Positions 33,885 through 42,084 of a stretch of 64,000 bases of DNA are shown one piece after another. The notes beneath the pieces were generated by a model that saw only the letters and a list, made by a program, of their open reading frames with translations, ran no database searches and was not told the origin of the DNA. Position numbers and translations under genes: made by a program. Source of the DNA: Nonomuraea endophytica (lineage in GTDB: Bacteria; Actinomycetota; Actinomycetes; Streptosporangiales; Streptosporangiaceae); NCBI RefSeq assembly GCF_014203235.1, contig NZ_JACHIN010000012.1:1-64000 (forward strand), given 5' to 3'. The stretch's first letter is position 1; every line of letters starts with the position of its first letter.

Positions 33885-34790
33885 ATGGCAATCATCGAAG
33901 TCACCGACCTCCGCAAGAGCTACGGACAGCTGAGCGTGCTGGAGGGTGTGTCGTTCTCCGTGGCGGAGGGCGAGATCTTCGGCATCCTGGGCCCCAACGG
34001 CGCAGGCAAGACCACCACCGTGGAATGCGTGGAAGGGCTGCGCAAGCCCGACGGCGGCACGATCAGGGTGCTCGGCCTCGACCCGGCCACCGACGGCCGG
34101 GCGCTGCGTGAGCAGGTCGGCGTTCAGCTCCAGCACACCCAGCTGCCCGACACGATCAAGGTGTGGGAGGCCCTGGACCTCTACGCCGCCTTCTACTCCC
34201 GGCCGCGCGACTGGCGGGAGCTGCTGGAGCAGTGGGGGCTGGCCGACAAGCGCAACGCCCGCTTCGGCAAGCTGTCCGGCGGCCAGAAGCAGCGGCTGTT
34301 CATCGCCCTCGCGCTGATCGGCAACCCGCGGGTGGCGTTCCTCGACGAGCTGACCACCGGCCTGGACCCGCAGGCCCGCCGAACCACCTGGGAACTGATC
34401 AAGCAGGTGCGCGACAGCGGTGTCACCGTGGTGCTGGTCAGCCACTTCATGGACGAGGTCGAAGAGCTGTGCGACCGGGTCGCCGTGGTGGACCGGGGCC
34501 GGGTCGTGGCGCTGGACACTCCGGCCGGCCTGGTCGACGGGCTCGACGCCGCCCACGAGATCCGCTTCACCCTGATGGCCGCCTGCGACCCGGTGGCGTT
34601 GCTGGCCGACCTGCCCGGCGTCGCGGAGGTCACCGTGACCGCCGACCGCGTGGTCGTCAGCGGCCGGGGCGACTTCGCCACCGCCGTCACCGCCCAGCTC
34701 GCCCGCCACCACGTGCTCGTCAGCGACCTGCGCATCGACAAGCGCACCCTAGACGACGCCTTCGTCGCCCTGACCGGCCGCTCCCTCTGA
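33885..34790 (+). CDS. ABC transporter ATP-binding protein (ABC-2 / drug-export type)
   Basis: A 301-aa ATPase. Walker A is GPNGAGKT (about residues 37-44), the signature is LSGGQKQR, Walker B is VAFLDELTTGLDPQ and the switch His is in VLVSHFMDEVEELCDR. Walker B has LT in place of the common PT. The C-terminal extension of about 80 aa ending LDDAFVALTGRSL is typical of DrrA-like exporters. ATG 33885 is fixed by homology; no strong ribosome binding site is visible. It is followed by its permease 32 bp downstream and a two-component pair, suggesting an export system under its own sensor. Confidence 0.9.
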   Translation: MAIIEVTDLRKSYGQLSVLEGVSFSVAEGEIFGILGPNGAGKTTTVECVEGLRKPDGGTIRVLGLDPATDGRALREQVGVQLQHTQLPDTIKVWEALDLYAAFYSRPRDWRELLEQWGLADKRNARFGKLSGGQKQRLFIALALIGNPRVAFLDELTTGLDPQARRTTWELIKQVRDSGVTVVLVSHFMDEVEELCDRVAVVDRGRVVALDTPAGLVDGLDAAHEIRFTLMAACDPVALLADLPGVAEVTVTADRVVVSGRGDFATAVTAQLARHHVLVSDLRIDKRTLDDAFVALTGRSL

Positions 34791-34822
34791 CTCCGACTCT
34801 GATTCCGCGAAGGGCTTCCGCC

Positions 34823-35527
34823 ATGACCGCTCTCACCAAGCTCGCCACCGTCGAGGTCAAGCTGCTGGCCCGTGAGCCGGGCTCGATCGTCTCGATGCTC
34901 ATCCCCCTGTTCGTTCTGCTGGTGTTCGGCAGCTCGATCCAGCCCGGTGACACCACGCTGCTGCCGATGACGCTGGCCATGTCGGTCGGCCTGGTGGGCT
35001 TGTACCTGCTGCCGACCACCCTGGCCTCCTATCGCGAGCGCGGGATCCTGCGCCGGATGTCCACGACGCCGGTCCGGCCGTACACGCTGCTGGTCGTGCA
35101 GTTGACCTTGCAGTTGGTGCTCGTGGTCATCGCCTGCGCGTTGCTGGTGTCGGTCGCGGGCAGCGTGATCGGCGCCCACGTTCCCGGTGCCGCGCTGCCG
35201 CTGGCGGCGGCGCTCACGCTCGGTGTCGCGGCGATGTTCTCCGTCGGCCTGCTCATCGCCGCCCTGGCCAAGACCGGCCGTTCCGCCAACGGCGTCGGGG
35301 TTCTGCTGTACTTCCCGATGGCCTACCTGGCCGGTCTGATCCAGCCTGTCGATCAGATGCCCGCCTTGGTGGCGAGGATTGGCGAATACACTCCTCTGGG
35401 TGCTTTCAGGCAGGTGCTCGGGCAGGTCTGGACGGGCCAGTCGCCGAGCCTGACGCTACTGGTCGTCCTGGCGGGATATGCCGTGCTCATCGGTACGGCG
35501 GCGGCCAAGTTCTTCAGGTGGGAGTAG
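34823..35527 (+). CDS. ABC-2 type permease
   Basis: A 234-aa membrane protein with six hydrophobic segments. It lacks long loops and shows the ABC-2 pattern: a first helix VSMLIPLFVLLVFGSS, then SYRERGILRRMSTTPV (the coupling region before the second or third helix) and a C-terminal YTPLGAFRQVLGQVW re-entrant stretch. It is the membrane half of the exporter encoded with the ATPase just upstream. ATG 34823 follows AGGGCTTCC. It ends three bases before the sensor kinase gene, so all four genes are probably one transcript. Confidence 0.85.
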   Translation: MTALTKLATVEVKLLAREPGSIVSMLIPLFVLLVFGSSIQPGDTTLLPMTLAMSVGLVGLYLLPTTLASYRERGILRRMSTTPVRPYTLLVVQLTLQLVLVVIACALLVSVAGSVIGAHVPGAALPLAAALTLGVAAMFSVGLLIAALAKTGRSANGVGVLLYFPMAYLAGLIQPVDQMPALVARIGEYTPLGAFRQVLGQVWTGQSPSLTLLVVLAGYAVLIGTAAAKFFRWE

Positions 35528-35530
35528 GGC

Positions 35531-36730
35531 ATGACGACGGCGGATGGGCGCCTGGAGCGGTGGGAGCGGCTGGTCGCCCGCCAGCTTGAGGCCGCGCCGT
35601 ACCTCTTGCTGGTGGTCTCCGCGGTCCTGGCCTGGCAGAACGAGTCGCAGGGGCGGATGCTGACGCTGGGCCTGGCGGCGCTGGCCGCCGTCTGGATCGC
35701 GGTGATGTCCCGCTTCAGGGCCGTCTACGTGATCGGGCTGGTCATCCTGATCGGGGTGCTCTGCACCCGCAGCATATGGTTCGCGAGCTTCTTCGCCTTC
35801 ACCGGCTACCTGCACTCCTGGAGCCACCTGCGGGGGCTGTGGCGGTTCGCCGGGGTGACCGCGACCGCCGCGATCAGCGTCACCGCCTACCAGGGCGGGC
35901 TCCCGCAGAGCGCCGGAGACGTCATCTCCTTCCTGTTCTTCACCGCCGCGATCGTCGCGGCGGTCGGGCTGTTCAGCTTCGTCGGCGAGGTCACCACCGA
36001 GCGCAGCGCCGAACGCAAGCGCATGGTGGCGCAGCTGGAGGAGACGATGCGGGAGAACGCAGGCCTGCACGCCCAGCTGCTGGTCCAGGCCAGGGAAGCG
36101 GGCGTGTTCGACGAGCGGCAGCGCATGGCCGGCGAGATCCACGACACCATCGCCCAGGGCCTGACCGGTGTGGTCACCCAGCTTCAGGCCGCCGTACACG
36201 CCCGCGAGAGCGACACCGACTGGCAGCGGCACGTCGGCAACGCCATGACCCTGGCTCGCGAGAGCCTGGCGGAGGCTCGCCGCACCATCCACGCCGTCGG
36301 GCCCGCGCAGCTGGAGTCCACGCCGCTGCCGGAAGCGCTGGACGAGCTCACCGCCCGCTGGGCCGCCCTGCACGAACTGCGCGCCGACTTCACCGCCACC
36401 GGTACGGCCCGGCCGTTGCATCCCGAGGTAGAGGAGACCCTGCTGCGCACCGCCCAGGAGGCGCTGGCCAACATCGCCAAGCATGCCGGGGCCGCCAGGG
36501 TCGGGCTCACCCTGTCGTACATGAACGACACCGTCACCCTCGACGTGCGCGACGACGGCTCGGGCTTCGACCCGCTGCTCGCCGCCGACGGCGGCGGCTT
36601 CGGACTGACCGCGATGCGCAAGCGGGTCACCCGCCTGGCGGGCACGCTGGAGATCGAGTCGGAGTACGGCGGCGGCACGGCCGTGTCGGCCAGCGTGCCG
36701 GCCATCACACGGAGGGACACAGGTGTCTGA
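35531..36730 (+). CDS. Sensor histidine kinase of the ABC exporter operon
   Basis: A 399-aa kinase with hydrophobic segments over residues 20-155 and a coiled coil (about 160-195). The HisKA_3 box ERQRMAGEIHDTIAQGLTGV carries the phospho-His in IHDT, and the HATPase_c domain has NIAKHAGA, DVRDDGSGFDP and GGGFGLTAMRKR. Architecture matches the NarL-type kinases that often control adjacent drug-export ABC genes. ATG 35531 comes three bases after the permease stop. The C-terminus overlaps the response-regulator start by eight bases. Confidence 0.9.
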   Translation: MTTADGRLERWERLVARQLEAAPYLLLVVSAVLAWQNESQGRMLTLGLAALAAVWIAVMSRFRAVYVIGLVILIGVLCTRSIWFASFFAFTGYLHSWSHLRGLWRFAGVTATAAISVTAYQGGLPQSAGDVISFLFFTAAIVAAVGLFSFVGEVTTERSAERKRMVAQLEETMRENAGLHAQLLVQAREAGVFDERQRMAGEIHDTIAQGLTGVVTQLQAAVHARESDTDWQRHVGNAMTLARESLAEARRTIHAVGPAQLESTPLPEALDELTARWAALHELRADFTATGTARPLHPEVEETLLRTAQEALANIAKHAGAARVGLTLSYMNDTVTLDVRDDGSGFDPLLAADGGGFGLTAMRKRVTRLAGTLEIESEYGGGTAVSASVPAITRRDTGV

Positions 36731-37364
36731 CACCCCGATCAGGCTGCTGATCGCCGACGACCACGTCATCGTGCGGGACGGGATCCGCGGCATGTTCACC
36801 GGCGACCCCGGCTTCGAGGTGCTCGGCGAAGCCGGCGACGGGGCGCAGGCCGTGCAACTCGCCCGCACCCTCGACCCTGACGTGGTGCTCATGGACCTGC
36901 GGATGCCCGTGATGGACGGCGTCACGGCCATCAAGGAGCTGGCCAGGATCGGGGCGCGTGCCCGGGTGCTGGTGCTGACCACGTACGACACGGACAAGGA
37001 CGTCCTGCCCGCCATCGAGGCCGGGGCCACCGGGTATCTGCTCAAGGACGCCGGGCGTGACGACCTCATCCGGGCGGTGCGCTCGGCCGCCCGCGGTGAG
37101 GCCGTGTTGTCACCGTCTGTCGCCACCCGGCTGCTGGGTCGGGTGCGGGCTCCGGCCGATCCGTTGAGCGCCCGGGAGCTGGAGATCCTCCGCCTCATCG
37201 CCGACGGCGCGACCAATCGTGAGGCCGCCGCGCAGCTGTTCATCAGCGAGGCGACGGTCAAGAGCCATGTGCTGCACATCTACGCCAAGCTCGGGGTCAA
37301 CGACCGGGCCGCCGCTGTGGCGGTCGCCTTCCGGCGGGGGTTGCTCTCCGTCGACGGCGCTTAG
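36723..37364 (+). CDS. NarL/LuxR-type response regulator of the ABC exporter operon
   Basis: A 213-aa regulator. The receiver has IADDH, the phospho-Asp in VVLMDLRMPVMDG and the Lys in TGYLLKDAGRDD. The C-terminal LuxR HTH reads LSAREL followed by EILRLIADGATNREAA and SEATVKSHVLHIYAKLGVND. It starts at GTG 36723 behind GGAGGGACACAG. It is translationally coupled to the kinase. Its likely targets are the exporter genes upstream in the same operon. Confidence 0.9.
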   Translation: MSDTPIRLLIADDHVIVRDGIRGMFTGDPGFEVLGEAGDGAQAVQLARTLDPDVVLMDLRMPVMDGVTAIKELARIGARARVLVLTTYDTDKDVLPAIEAGATGYLLKDAGRDDLIRAVRSAARGEAVLSPSVATRLLGRVRAPADPLSARELEILRLIADGATNREAAAQLFISEATVKSHVLHIYAKLGVNDRAAAVAVAFRRGLLSVDGA

Positions 37365-37397
37365 CCTGAGGCGCAGCCCATGTGACAAGCTCGGGGG

Positions 37398-37808
37398 ATG
37401 CTGCGACTCACCGACTTCATCATCGACTGTCCGGACACGATGAAGCTGGCGGCCTTCTACTCCGAGGTGACGGGTCGCCCGGTCAAGGAGGGCAGCCACG
37501 AGAACTGGGCCGGTATCCAGTTCGGCGAGATCGAGCTGGCCTTCATCCGGGTGGATGACTACCGCGCCCCGCAGTGGCCCGACGGCGAGCACCCCAAGCA
37601 GTTCCACCTCGACTTCGAAGTCGACGACATCGAGGCCGAACAGGGCCGCGTCCTGGCACTCGGCGCGTCCCTGCAGCAGGACTCCATCGGCTCCGACGGC
37701 TACGGCTGGCGCGTCTACACCGACCCCGTCGGCCACCCCTTCTGCCTCTGCCACAACAAGGGTGTCGTCTGGACCGACCAGGGCCTCATCTGGCCCAAGC
37801 GCGGCTAG
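37398..37808 (+). CDS. VOC-family (glyoxalase/bleomycin-resistance-like) protein
   Basis: A 136-aa protein made of two beta-alpha-beta-beta-beta modules: FIIDCPDTMKLAAFYSEVTG in the first, FHLDFEVDDIEAEQGRVLAL and YTDPVGHPFCLCHN in the second. The latter is a classic VOC ending. The metal ligands are only partly conserved, so it could be an enzyme or a binding/resistance protein. ATG 37398 starts the first strand. It is 33 bp downstream of the response regulator and could be read through from that operon. Confidence 0.8.
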   Translation: MLRLTDFIIDCPDTMKLAAFYSEVTGRPVKEGSHENWAGIQFGEIELAFIRVDDYRAPQWPDGEHPKQFHLDFEVDDIEAEQGRVLALGASLQQDSIGSDGYGWRVYTDPVGHPFCLCHNKGVVWTDQGLIWPKRG

Positions 37809-37927
37809 GCCCGGCGATCACTGACGCAGTTGGGGCACAGTCTGGAACACGTGCGGCTTAGGTGCGAAGGGGATCAGGAGAGCGCCCGCGGTGGTGGCGT
37901 TTACGGGGCGAGAATGGTGATGGGCAC

Positions 37928-38044
37928 GTGACCGCGATCACCTCCCGCCTCCCGTTTCACGATCCGCTCACCAAGGTCATGGCCTTGGGGATCGGCCTGA
38001 TCATCGTCGGCGTCCTGTTCGTCGAACTGGGCGCTGCCCACTGA
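37928..38044 (+). pseudogene. SMR-type small multidrug transporter, last-helix remnant
   Basis: Frame from GTG 37928 ends in KVMALGIGLIIVGVLFVELG then AAH. That hydrophobic segment resembles the fourth helix and tail of SMR (QacE/EmrE-like) transporters. The first three helices with the essential Glu are missing. It could instead be a tiny unrelated membrane peptide. Confidence 0.4.
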
Positions 38045-38186
38045 CGGGCCGCCACCATCCCAACCGTCCGTTCTCGGCGGGCCGCAGCTTGAGCATCGCG
38101 CGGGACATGGCCGTCGCTTGTCCGGTACGGCAGGCCGCCCGCCGCCTGGTGCGCCGCGGCGAAACCCTGCTCAACCGTCAAGCGCC

Positions 38187-38262
38187 CGGGGGTACTCGGT
38201 ATCCGCCCGCGACGGTCTCGACCAGCGCCGGGTCTCCTCCGGCCTTGCGCAGCGCGGTGTTC
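38187..38262 (-). pseudogene. Winged-helix (SARP-like) fragment
   Basis: Minus-strand codons read ALRKAGGDPALVETVAGGYR then VPPGA and a stop. This is the wing end of the OmpR/SARP-type DNA-binding domain (LRRALG.DP.LVETV.GGYRL). Nothing else of such a regulator remains. Confidence 0.4.
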
Positions 38263-38288
38263 CTGCGCTGCGTTGGAGGATCCGCGGC

Positions 38289-38726
38289 CTAGGCGGTGAT
38301 ATGGCGCGTGCCGGCTTGCTCGCCGACCCGCGGCTCGTATGCCGTCTGCGGGAGCAGGTCCTCCTGGCGGGCCGTGCGTACCTTCTTGTCCACGCGTGCG
38401 GCCAGCCGGATTCCCGCCGCCGCGGCGACGCCCAGGAGGGCCACGATCTCGAACAGGCCCAGCCTGAGCAGGTCGGCGCGTTCGAAGGCGAGGGTGCCGA
38501 GGTGGTGGATGAGGAAGCCGGTCGTGAACAGCCACGCCATCAACGCGGCCGCCGGCGCGGCGAACGCGCGGCGCGCGAGCCAGGCGAAGCAGAACACCAC
38601 CCACGCCATCGCACCGACTCTCGCCGCCGTGTCGTGGAACACGAGCGCCGTCACGGCGCTGGCGAGCACCATGGTGCAGAATCCGCCGGCCAGCAGGAAC
38701 GAGAGGGGTGTCTTGCTCGTCTCCAT
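38289..38726 (-). CDS. Small membrane protein, four predicted helices
   Basis: A 145-aa protein with four hydrophobic segments: LLAGGFCTMVLASAVTALVF, AMAWVVFCFAWLA, ALMAWLFTTGFLIHHLG and LGLFEIVALLGVAAAAGI. A charged cytosolic tail follows (KKVRTARQEDLLPQ). No family is assigned. Start ATG 38726 is preceded by AAGGA at unusually short spacing. It is a single gene. Confidence 0.65.
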   Translation of the reverse strand: METSKTPLSFLLAGGFCTMVLASAVTALVFHDTAARVGAMAWVVFCFAWLARRAFAAPAAALMAWLFTTGFLIHHLGTLAFERADLLRLGLFEIVALLGVAAAAGIRLAARVDKKVRTARQEDLLPQTAYEPRVGEQAGTRHITA

Positions 38727-39033
38727 TCCTTGATTGAAACCCGATCCGTGGCCATTGCCCCGGCCGGTCTACAGATCTGTGCGGGCAAGGCCCCAAACTC
38801 TGGCACCTTCGCCAGGCCGGCAAGCGCCGTGGAGCACGAGCGCCTGTGCCGAATCCGGGAAACCCCACGACGTCATCGCTGTCTTACCCGATGGGGCTCA
38901 CTTCGCCGACGGCGCCTGCCCCAAGGGAGCAGTGCGGCGGGCGTACGAGCGGGCGCGGTCTTCCGGGAGCCCTGGCCGGCGGGTGGTGCCCTCCATGCGG
39001 GTCACCGTACAACCTGATCGGACAGGTGGTCGG
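38727..39033. other. Intergenic, no supported gene
   Basis: No coding frame, hairpin or repeat stands out in this stretch between the small membrane protein and the BlaI-like gene. Confidence 0.5.
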
Positions 39034-39450
39034 CTACTCCGGGCCGGGCTCGCCGAGCAACCGGCGCAGGACCTCCTCGTCGCCCGCGTCCAGTTCGCTC
39101 ACGAAGCGACGCAGCACATTGGCGTGGTCGGCTTCGGCATTCAGCAGGGCACTCATCCGCTGGGCGACCATCCCGGCCGCATCCACCAGGGCGCCGTAGC
39201 GGTAGGAGCGGCCTTCTCGGCGCCGCGTGACGGCCTGCTTCTTGTGCAGGCGTACCAGCGTGGTCACCACCGCGCTGTAGGACAGCCCGCCCTCGGGTGC
39301 GATCAGGTCCCGGACCTGTCCGGGGGTGAGCGAGCGACCGGCCGCCCGCAAGGTCGTCAAGATTGCCGCCTCAAGCTCTCCCGGCCGTCGACGGGCACCG
39401 CGATCAGGGGTTTCGCTCCGAGCGGCGCGCTCGTCCCCGTCGCTGTCCAT
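39034..39450 (-). CDS. BlaI/MecI/CopY-family repressor
   Basis: A 138-aa winged-helix repressor: ELEAAILTTLRAAGRSLTPG, then LSYSAVVTTLVRLHKKQAVT and REGRSYRYGALVD are the BlaI HTH and wing; the C-terminal helix (MSALLNAEADHANVLRRFV) dimerises. ATG 39450 is favoured by AGGGTGG six bases upstream; ATG 39474 is an alternative. It is divergent from an M56-type metallopeptidase gene, the standard arrangement in which proteolysis of BlaI induces both genes in response to cell-wall damage or a ligand. Confidence 0.85.
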   Translation of the reverse strand: MDSDGDERAARSETPDRGARRRPGELEAAILTTLRAAGRSLTPGQVRDLIAPEGGLSYSAVVTTLVRLHKKQAVTRRREGRSYRYGALVDAAGMVAQRMSALLNAEADHANVLRRFVSELDAGDEEVLRRLLGEPGPE

Positions 39451-39525
39451 CGCAACCACCCTATCGGGATCCATCGGATCTCATGGCAGGCTGAAACCAC
39501 GCCATAACCCCCGGGGAGCGACAGA

Positions 39526-40494
39526 ATGTTCGATCACTTCGTGTGGTCGGTGGTGGTCAGCCCGCCGCTGATCGTCCTGGCCGCCTTCGCCGTCGCCGGC
39601 AGGCTCGCGCCCGCGCTGGCCGCGCGCGTGCTGGCCTGGTCGGCCGCGATCGTGGCGGCGGCCGGCATGGCGAACCTGGCGGTGTTCGCCATGAAGGCGG
39701 TTGCCGAGGTGCCCGCGGTGGCCCAGGCCATGGGCTGGTCGGCTGCGGTCGTGCGCGACGACACTGCTCGGGTCCCCTGGGTGTCGTGGGGTTCACTGGT
39801 GTTGCTGATCGTCGCGACCGCGGCGGCGGGATGGGCGCATCGCCGCCACCGGCGAGATCTGCGGACGGCGCGCTCATTCCCGCGTCCGGAAGGCGATGTT
39901 CTGCTGGTGGACGACCCGGCGGTGACGGCCTTCGCCGTACCCGGTCGATCGCCGGGCCGCGGCCTGCCGCGCGATCCGGGCTGGGTGGTGGTCACCACCG
40001 GCATGCGCGAGGCGTTGAGCCGGGAGCAGTACACGGCGCTGCTCGCACACGAACGCGCCCATCTGGCCGGCGCCCATCATCGCCTGGTACGGCTGGCGGA
40101 GCTGGCCGGGGCGGCGCATCCCGCGCTGCGCTGGGTGAGCGGGCAGGTCGGGTTCCTGGTGGAACGGGCGGCCGATGAGCAGGCGGCGGCCGAGGTGGGG
40201 GAGCGCCGCCTGGTGGCCCAGGCTGTCGGCCGGGCCGCGCTGGTGGCGGCACGCGCCCGAGCGGGTTCGCGGGGCGCCCTGACTCCGGCGTCGAGCATGT
40301 TGCACGCGGCGGGCCCGTCCAGGCCGGGTGTGGTCCCGCGGCGGGTGGCCGCGCTGCTGCGTCCGGTACCCGGCACGACCGCCCTGCTGTGGCTGGTGCC
40401 CGCCCTGGTGGCGGCGGGAACCGTGGTGTGGACCGGCGAGGCGATCTATGACCTGCAGGAACTGCTCCGCTTCGCCTACCTCGGGCGGCCATAA
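39526..40494 (+). CDS. M56/M48-type membrane metallopeptidase (BlaR1-like)
   Basis: A 322-aa membrane peptidase. Two N-terminal helices (residues 8-60) and a third (about 85-105) precede the zinc domain with LLAHERAHLAGAHH (HExxH, about residues 184-188) and the downstream Glu in RAADEQAAAEVG; a last helix is near 290. There is no penicillin-binding sensor domain as in BlaR1, so the trigger is unknown. ATG 39526 follows GGGGAGCGA. With the divergent BlaI-like repressor it forms a sensor-protease/repressor pair. Confidence 0.85.
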   Translation: MFDHFVWSVVVSPPLIVLAAFAVAGRLAPALAARVLAWSAAIVAAAGMANLAVFAMKAVAEVPAVAQAMGWSAAVVRDDTARVPWVSWGSLVLLIVATAAAGWAHRRHRRDLRTARSFPRPEGDVLLVDDPAVTAFAVPGRSPGRGLPRDPGWVVVTTGMREALSREQYTALLAHERAHLAGAHHRLVRLAELAGAAHPALRWVSGQVGFLVERAADEQAAAEVGERRLVAQAVGRAALVAARARAGSRGALTPASSMLHAAGPSRPGVVPRRVAALLRPVPGTTALLWLVPALVAAGTVVWTGEAIYDLQELLRFAYLGRP

Positions 40495-40511
40495 ACAGCT
40501 CACCTGGTTAG

Positions 40512-40530
40512 TTAGGTGAGCCTATGTTAA
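40512..40530. promoter_or_regulatory. Iron box (DtxR/IdeR-type operator)
   Basis: TTAGGTGAGCCTATGTTAA closely matches the actinobacterial iron-box consensus TTAGGNTAGNCTNANCTAA, with three mismatches at defined positions. It lies 65 bp before the start of the truncated iron ABC gene and upstream of efeUOB, so iron-replete repression of the whole unit is predicted. Confidence 0.75.
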
Positions 40531-40594
40531 CTTCTACAGCAAGTAGCGGAGCCTGGGTCCGGGCTTCCCTCCAACGGCCCCTGAGGAGCTTGCT

Positions 40595-41235
40595 GTGCTC
40601 GCCCCCCGAAGCTCTGCTGTGCGCGCGCCGGTCACCGCGCTCGGGCTCAGCCTTCTGGCCGCGTGCGGCGGCCAGGGCGGCCCCGCCGATCCCGCGACCT
40701 CCGCCGCCGGGCCCGGCACCGCAACGTTGGCCGCGTCCGACAAGAAGATCACCGTCTACAGCGGCCGCAGCGAAGAACTGGTCAAGCCGCTCCTGGACCA
40801 CTTCACCCGGGAAACCGGCATCGCCGTCGAGGCCCGCTACGCCGCGACCGCCGCCATGGCCACCCAGCTCGTCGAAGAAGGCGAACGCTCTCCCGCGGAC
40901 GTGTTCTTCGCCCAGGACGCCGACGTCCCTTCACCGTCTGGCGCACGACCACTCTGCCCGGCATCGGGGCGGGCGCCACGTTGGTGCTACTCACCTGCAT
41001 GAAAGAGCTGCCCGCCACGGTGTATCGCCGGCCGGTCGACGCCTGGGTAGCGGGGTTCATCGGCGAAGCCAACCCGCTTCCCGGCCATGCCGAGAGCGCG
41101 ACGGCCGTTCCCGGCAGCACGCACGTCGCCGTCGGCGACAGCGTGCCGATCCACTGCAGCGGCCCCGCTCATCACTGGCCGTCCGCGATCGTCCCCGCCC
41201 ATCCCGATCCGACCTACCAAGAGATGGAGCACTAG
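40595..41235 (+). pseudogene. Collapsed Fe3+ ABC transporter operon (binding protein, permease and ATPase scraps)
   Basis: GTG 40595 (behind GAGGAGC) starts an iron-binding lipoprotein: signal and lipobox LLAAC, then KKITVYSGRSEELVKPLLDH and ARYAATAAMATQLVEEG, to FFAQDAD near 40922. The sequence then jumps frame and gene to the end of the permease (LPGIGAGATLVLLTCMKELP, about 40929-41013). It next reads the C-terminal part of the ATPase (RRPVDAWVAGFIGEANPLPG) and ends at TAG 41233. The TAG overlaps the efeU GTG. Two internal deletions thus reduced three genes to one hybrid remnant that cannot form a transporter. Confidence 0.75.
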
Positions 41236-42068
41236 TGTTCGCCAGCTTCCTCATCGGCCTGCGCGAAGGGCTGGAGGCCACGCTCGTCGTCTCCGTCCTG
41301 GTCGCCTTCCTCGTCAAAGGCGACCGAAAGGACAAGCTGCCGCACGTCTGGACCGGCGTACTCGCCGCCGTGGTGCTGTCGGTCGGCTTCGGCGCGGTCC
41401 TGACCTTCACCGCCGCCCGGCTCGGCTTCCAGCAGCGAGAACTGTTCGAGGCGATCACCTCGCTGCTCGCCGTCGTCTTCGTCACCTGGATGATCTTCTG
41501 GATGCGGCGGGCCGCCCGCGCCCTGTCCGGCGACCTGCGCGGCAAGCTGAGCGATGCGCTGGAGCTGGGCTCGCTCGCCGTCGTCGTCATGGCGTTCCTG
41601 GCCGTGGCCAGGGAGGGGCTGGAGACGGCGCTGCTGTTCTTCGCCTCCGTCCAGGGCGCCACCATCTCGGCCCAGCCGCTGATCGGCATCAGCCTGGGCC
41701 TGCTCACCGCGATGGCGCTCGGCTACGGGCTCTACCGCTCGGCCGTGCGCGTCAACCTGACGAAGTTCTTCACCTGGACCGGCCTGCTGCTCATCCTGGT
41801 CGCCGCGGGGATCTTCAAGTACGGCGTGCACGACCTGCAGGAAGCCAACATCCTGCCCGGCCTGACCAGCTACGCCTTCGACATCAGCACGATCCTTCCG
41901 GCCGACTCCTGGTACGGCACCTTGCTGGCCGGGATGCTCAACCTCACCCCACAGCCCACCGTCTTGGAGACCGTGGCGTGGGCCGTCTACCTGCTACCCA
42001 CCCTCTACTTCTTCCTGCGTCCTTCCCGCACCCAGCCAACCTCTGCCGCAGCCGCGCCCGCGGCCTGA
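41235..42068 (+). CDS. efeU: EfeU/FTR1-family iron permease
   Basis: A 277-aa membrane permease with seven hydrophobic segments. The two REGLE motifs that carry iron in FTR1 proteins are present (LREGLEATLVV at residues 7-17 and AREGLETALLF near 120). EfeU moves Fe3+ across the membrane after oxidation by its partners. GTG 41235 starts in the overlap TAGTG with the ABC remnant, behind GGAGCAC. EfeO follows 16 bp later and EfeB next, giving a complete EfeUOB system under the iron box at 40512. Confidence 0.9.
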   Translation: MFASFLIGLREGLEATLVVSVLVAFLVKGDRKDKLPHVWTGVLAAVVLSVGFGAVLTFTAARLGFQQRELFEAITSLLAVVFVTWMIFWMRRAARALSGDLRGKLSDALELGSLAVVVMAFLAVAREGLETALLFFASVQGATISAQPLIGISLGLLTAMALGYGLYRSAVRVNLTKFFTWTGLLLILVAAGIFKYGVHDLQEANILPGLTSYAFDISTILPADSWYGTLLAGMLNLTPQPTVLETVAWAVYLLPTLYFFLRPSRTQPTSAAAAPAA

Positions 42069-42084
42069 ACAGGAGCACACCGCC

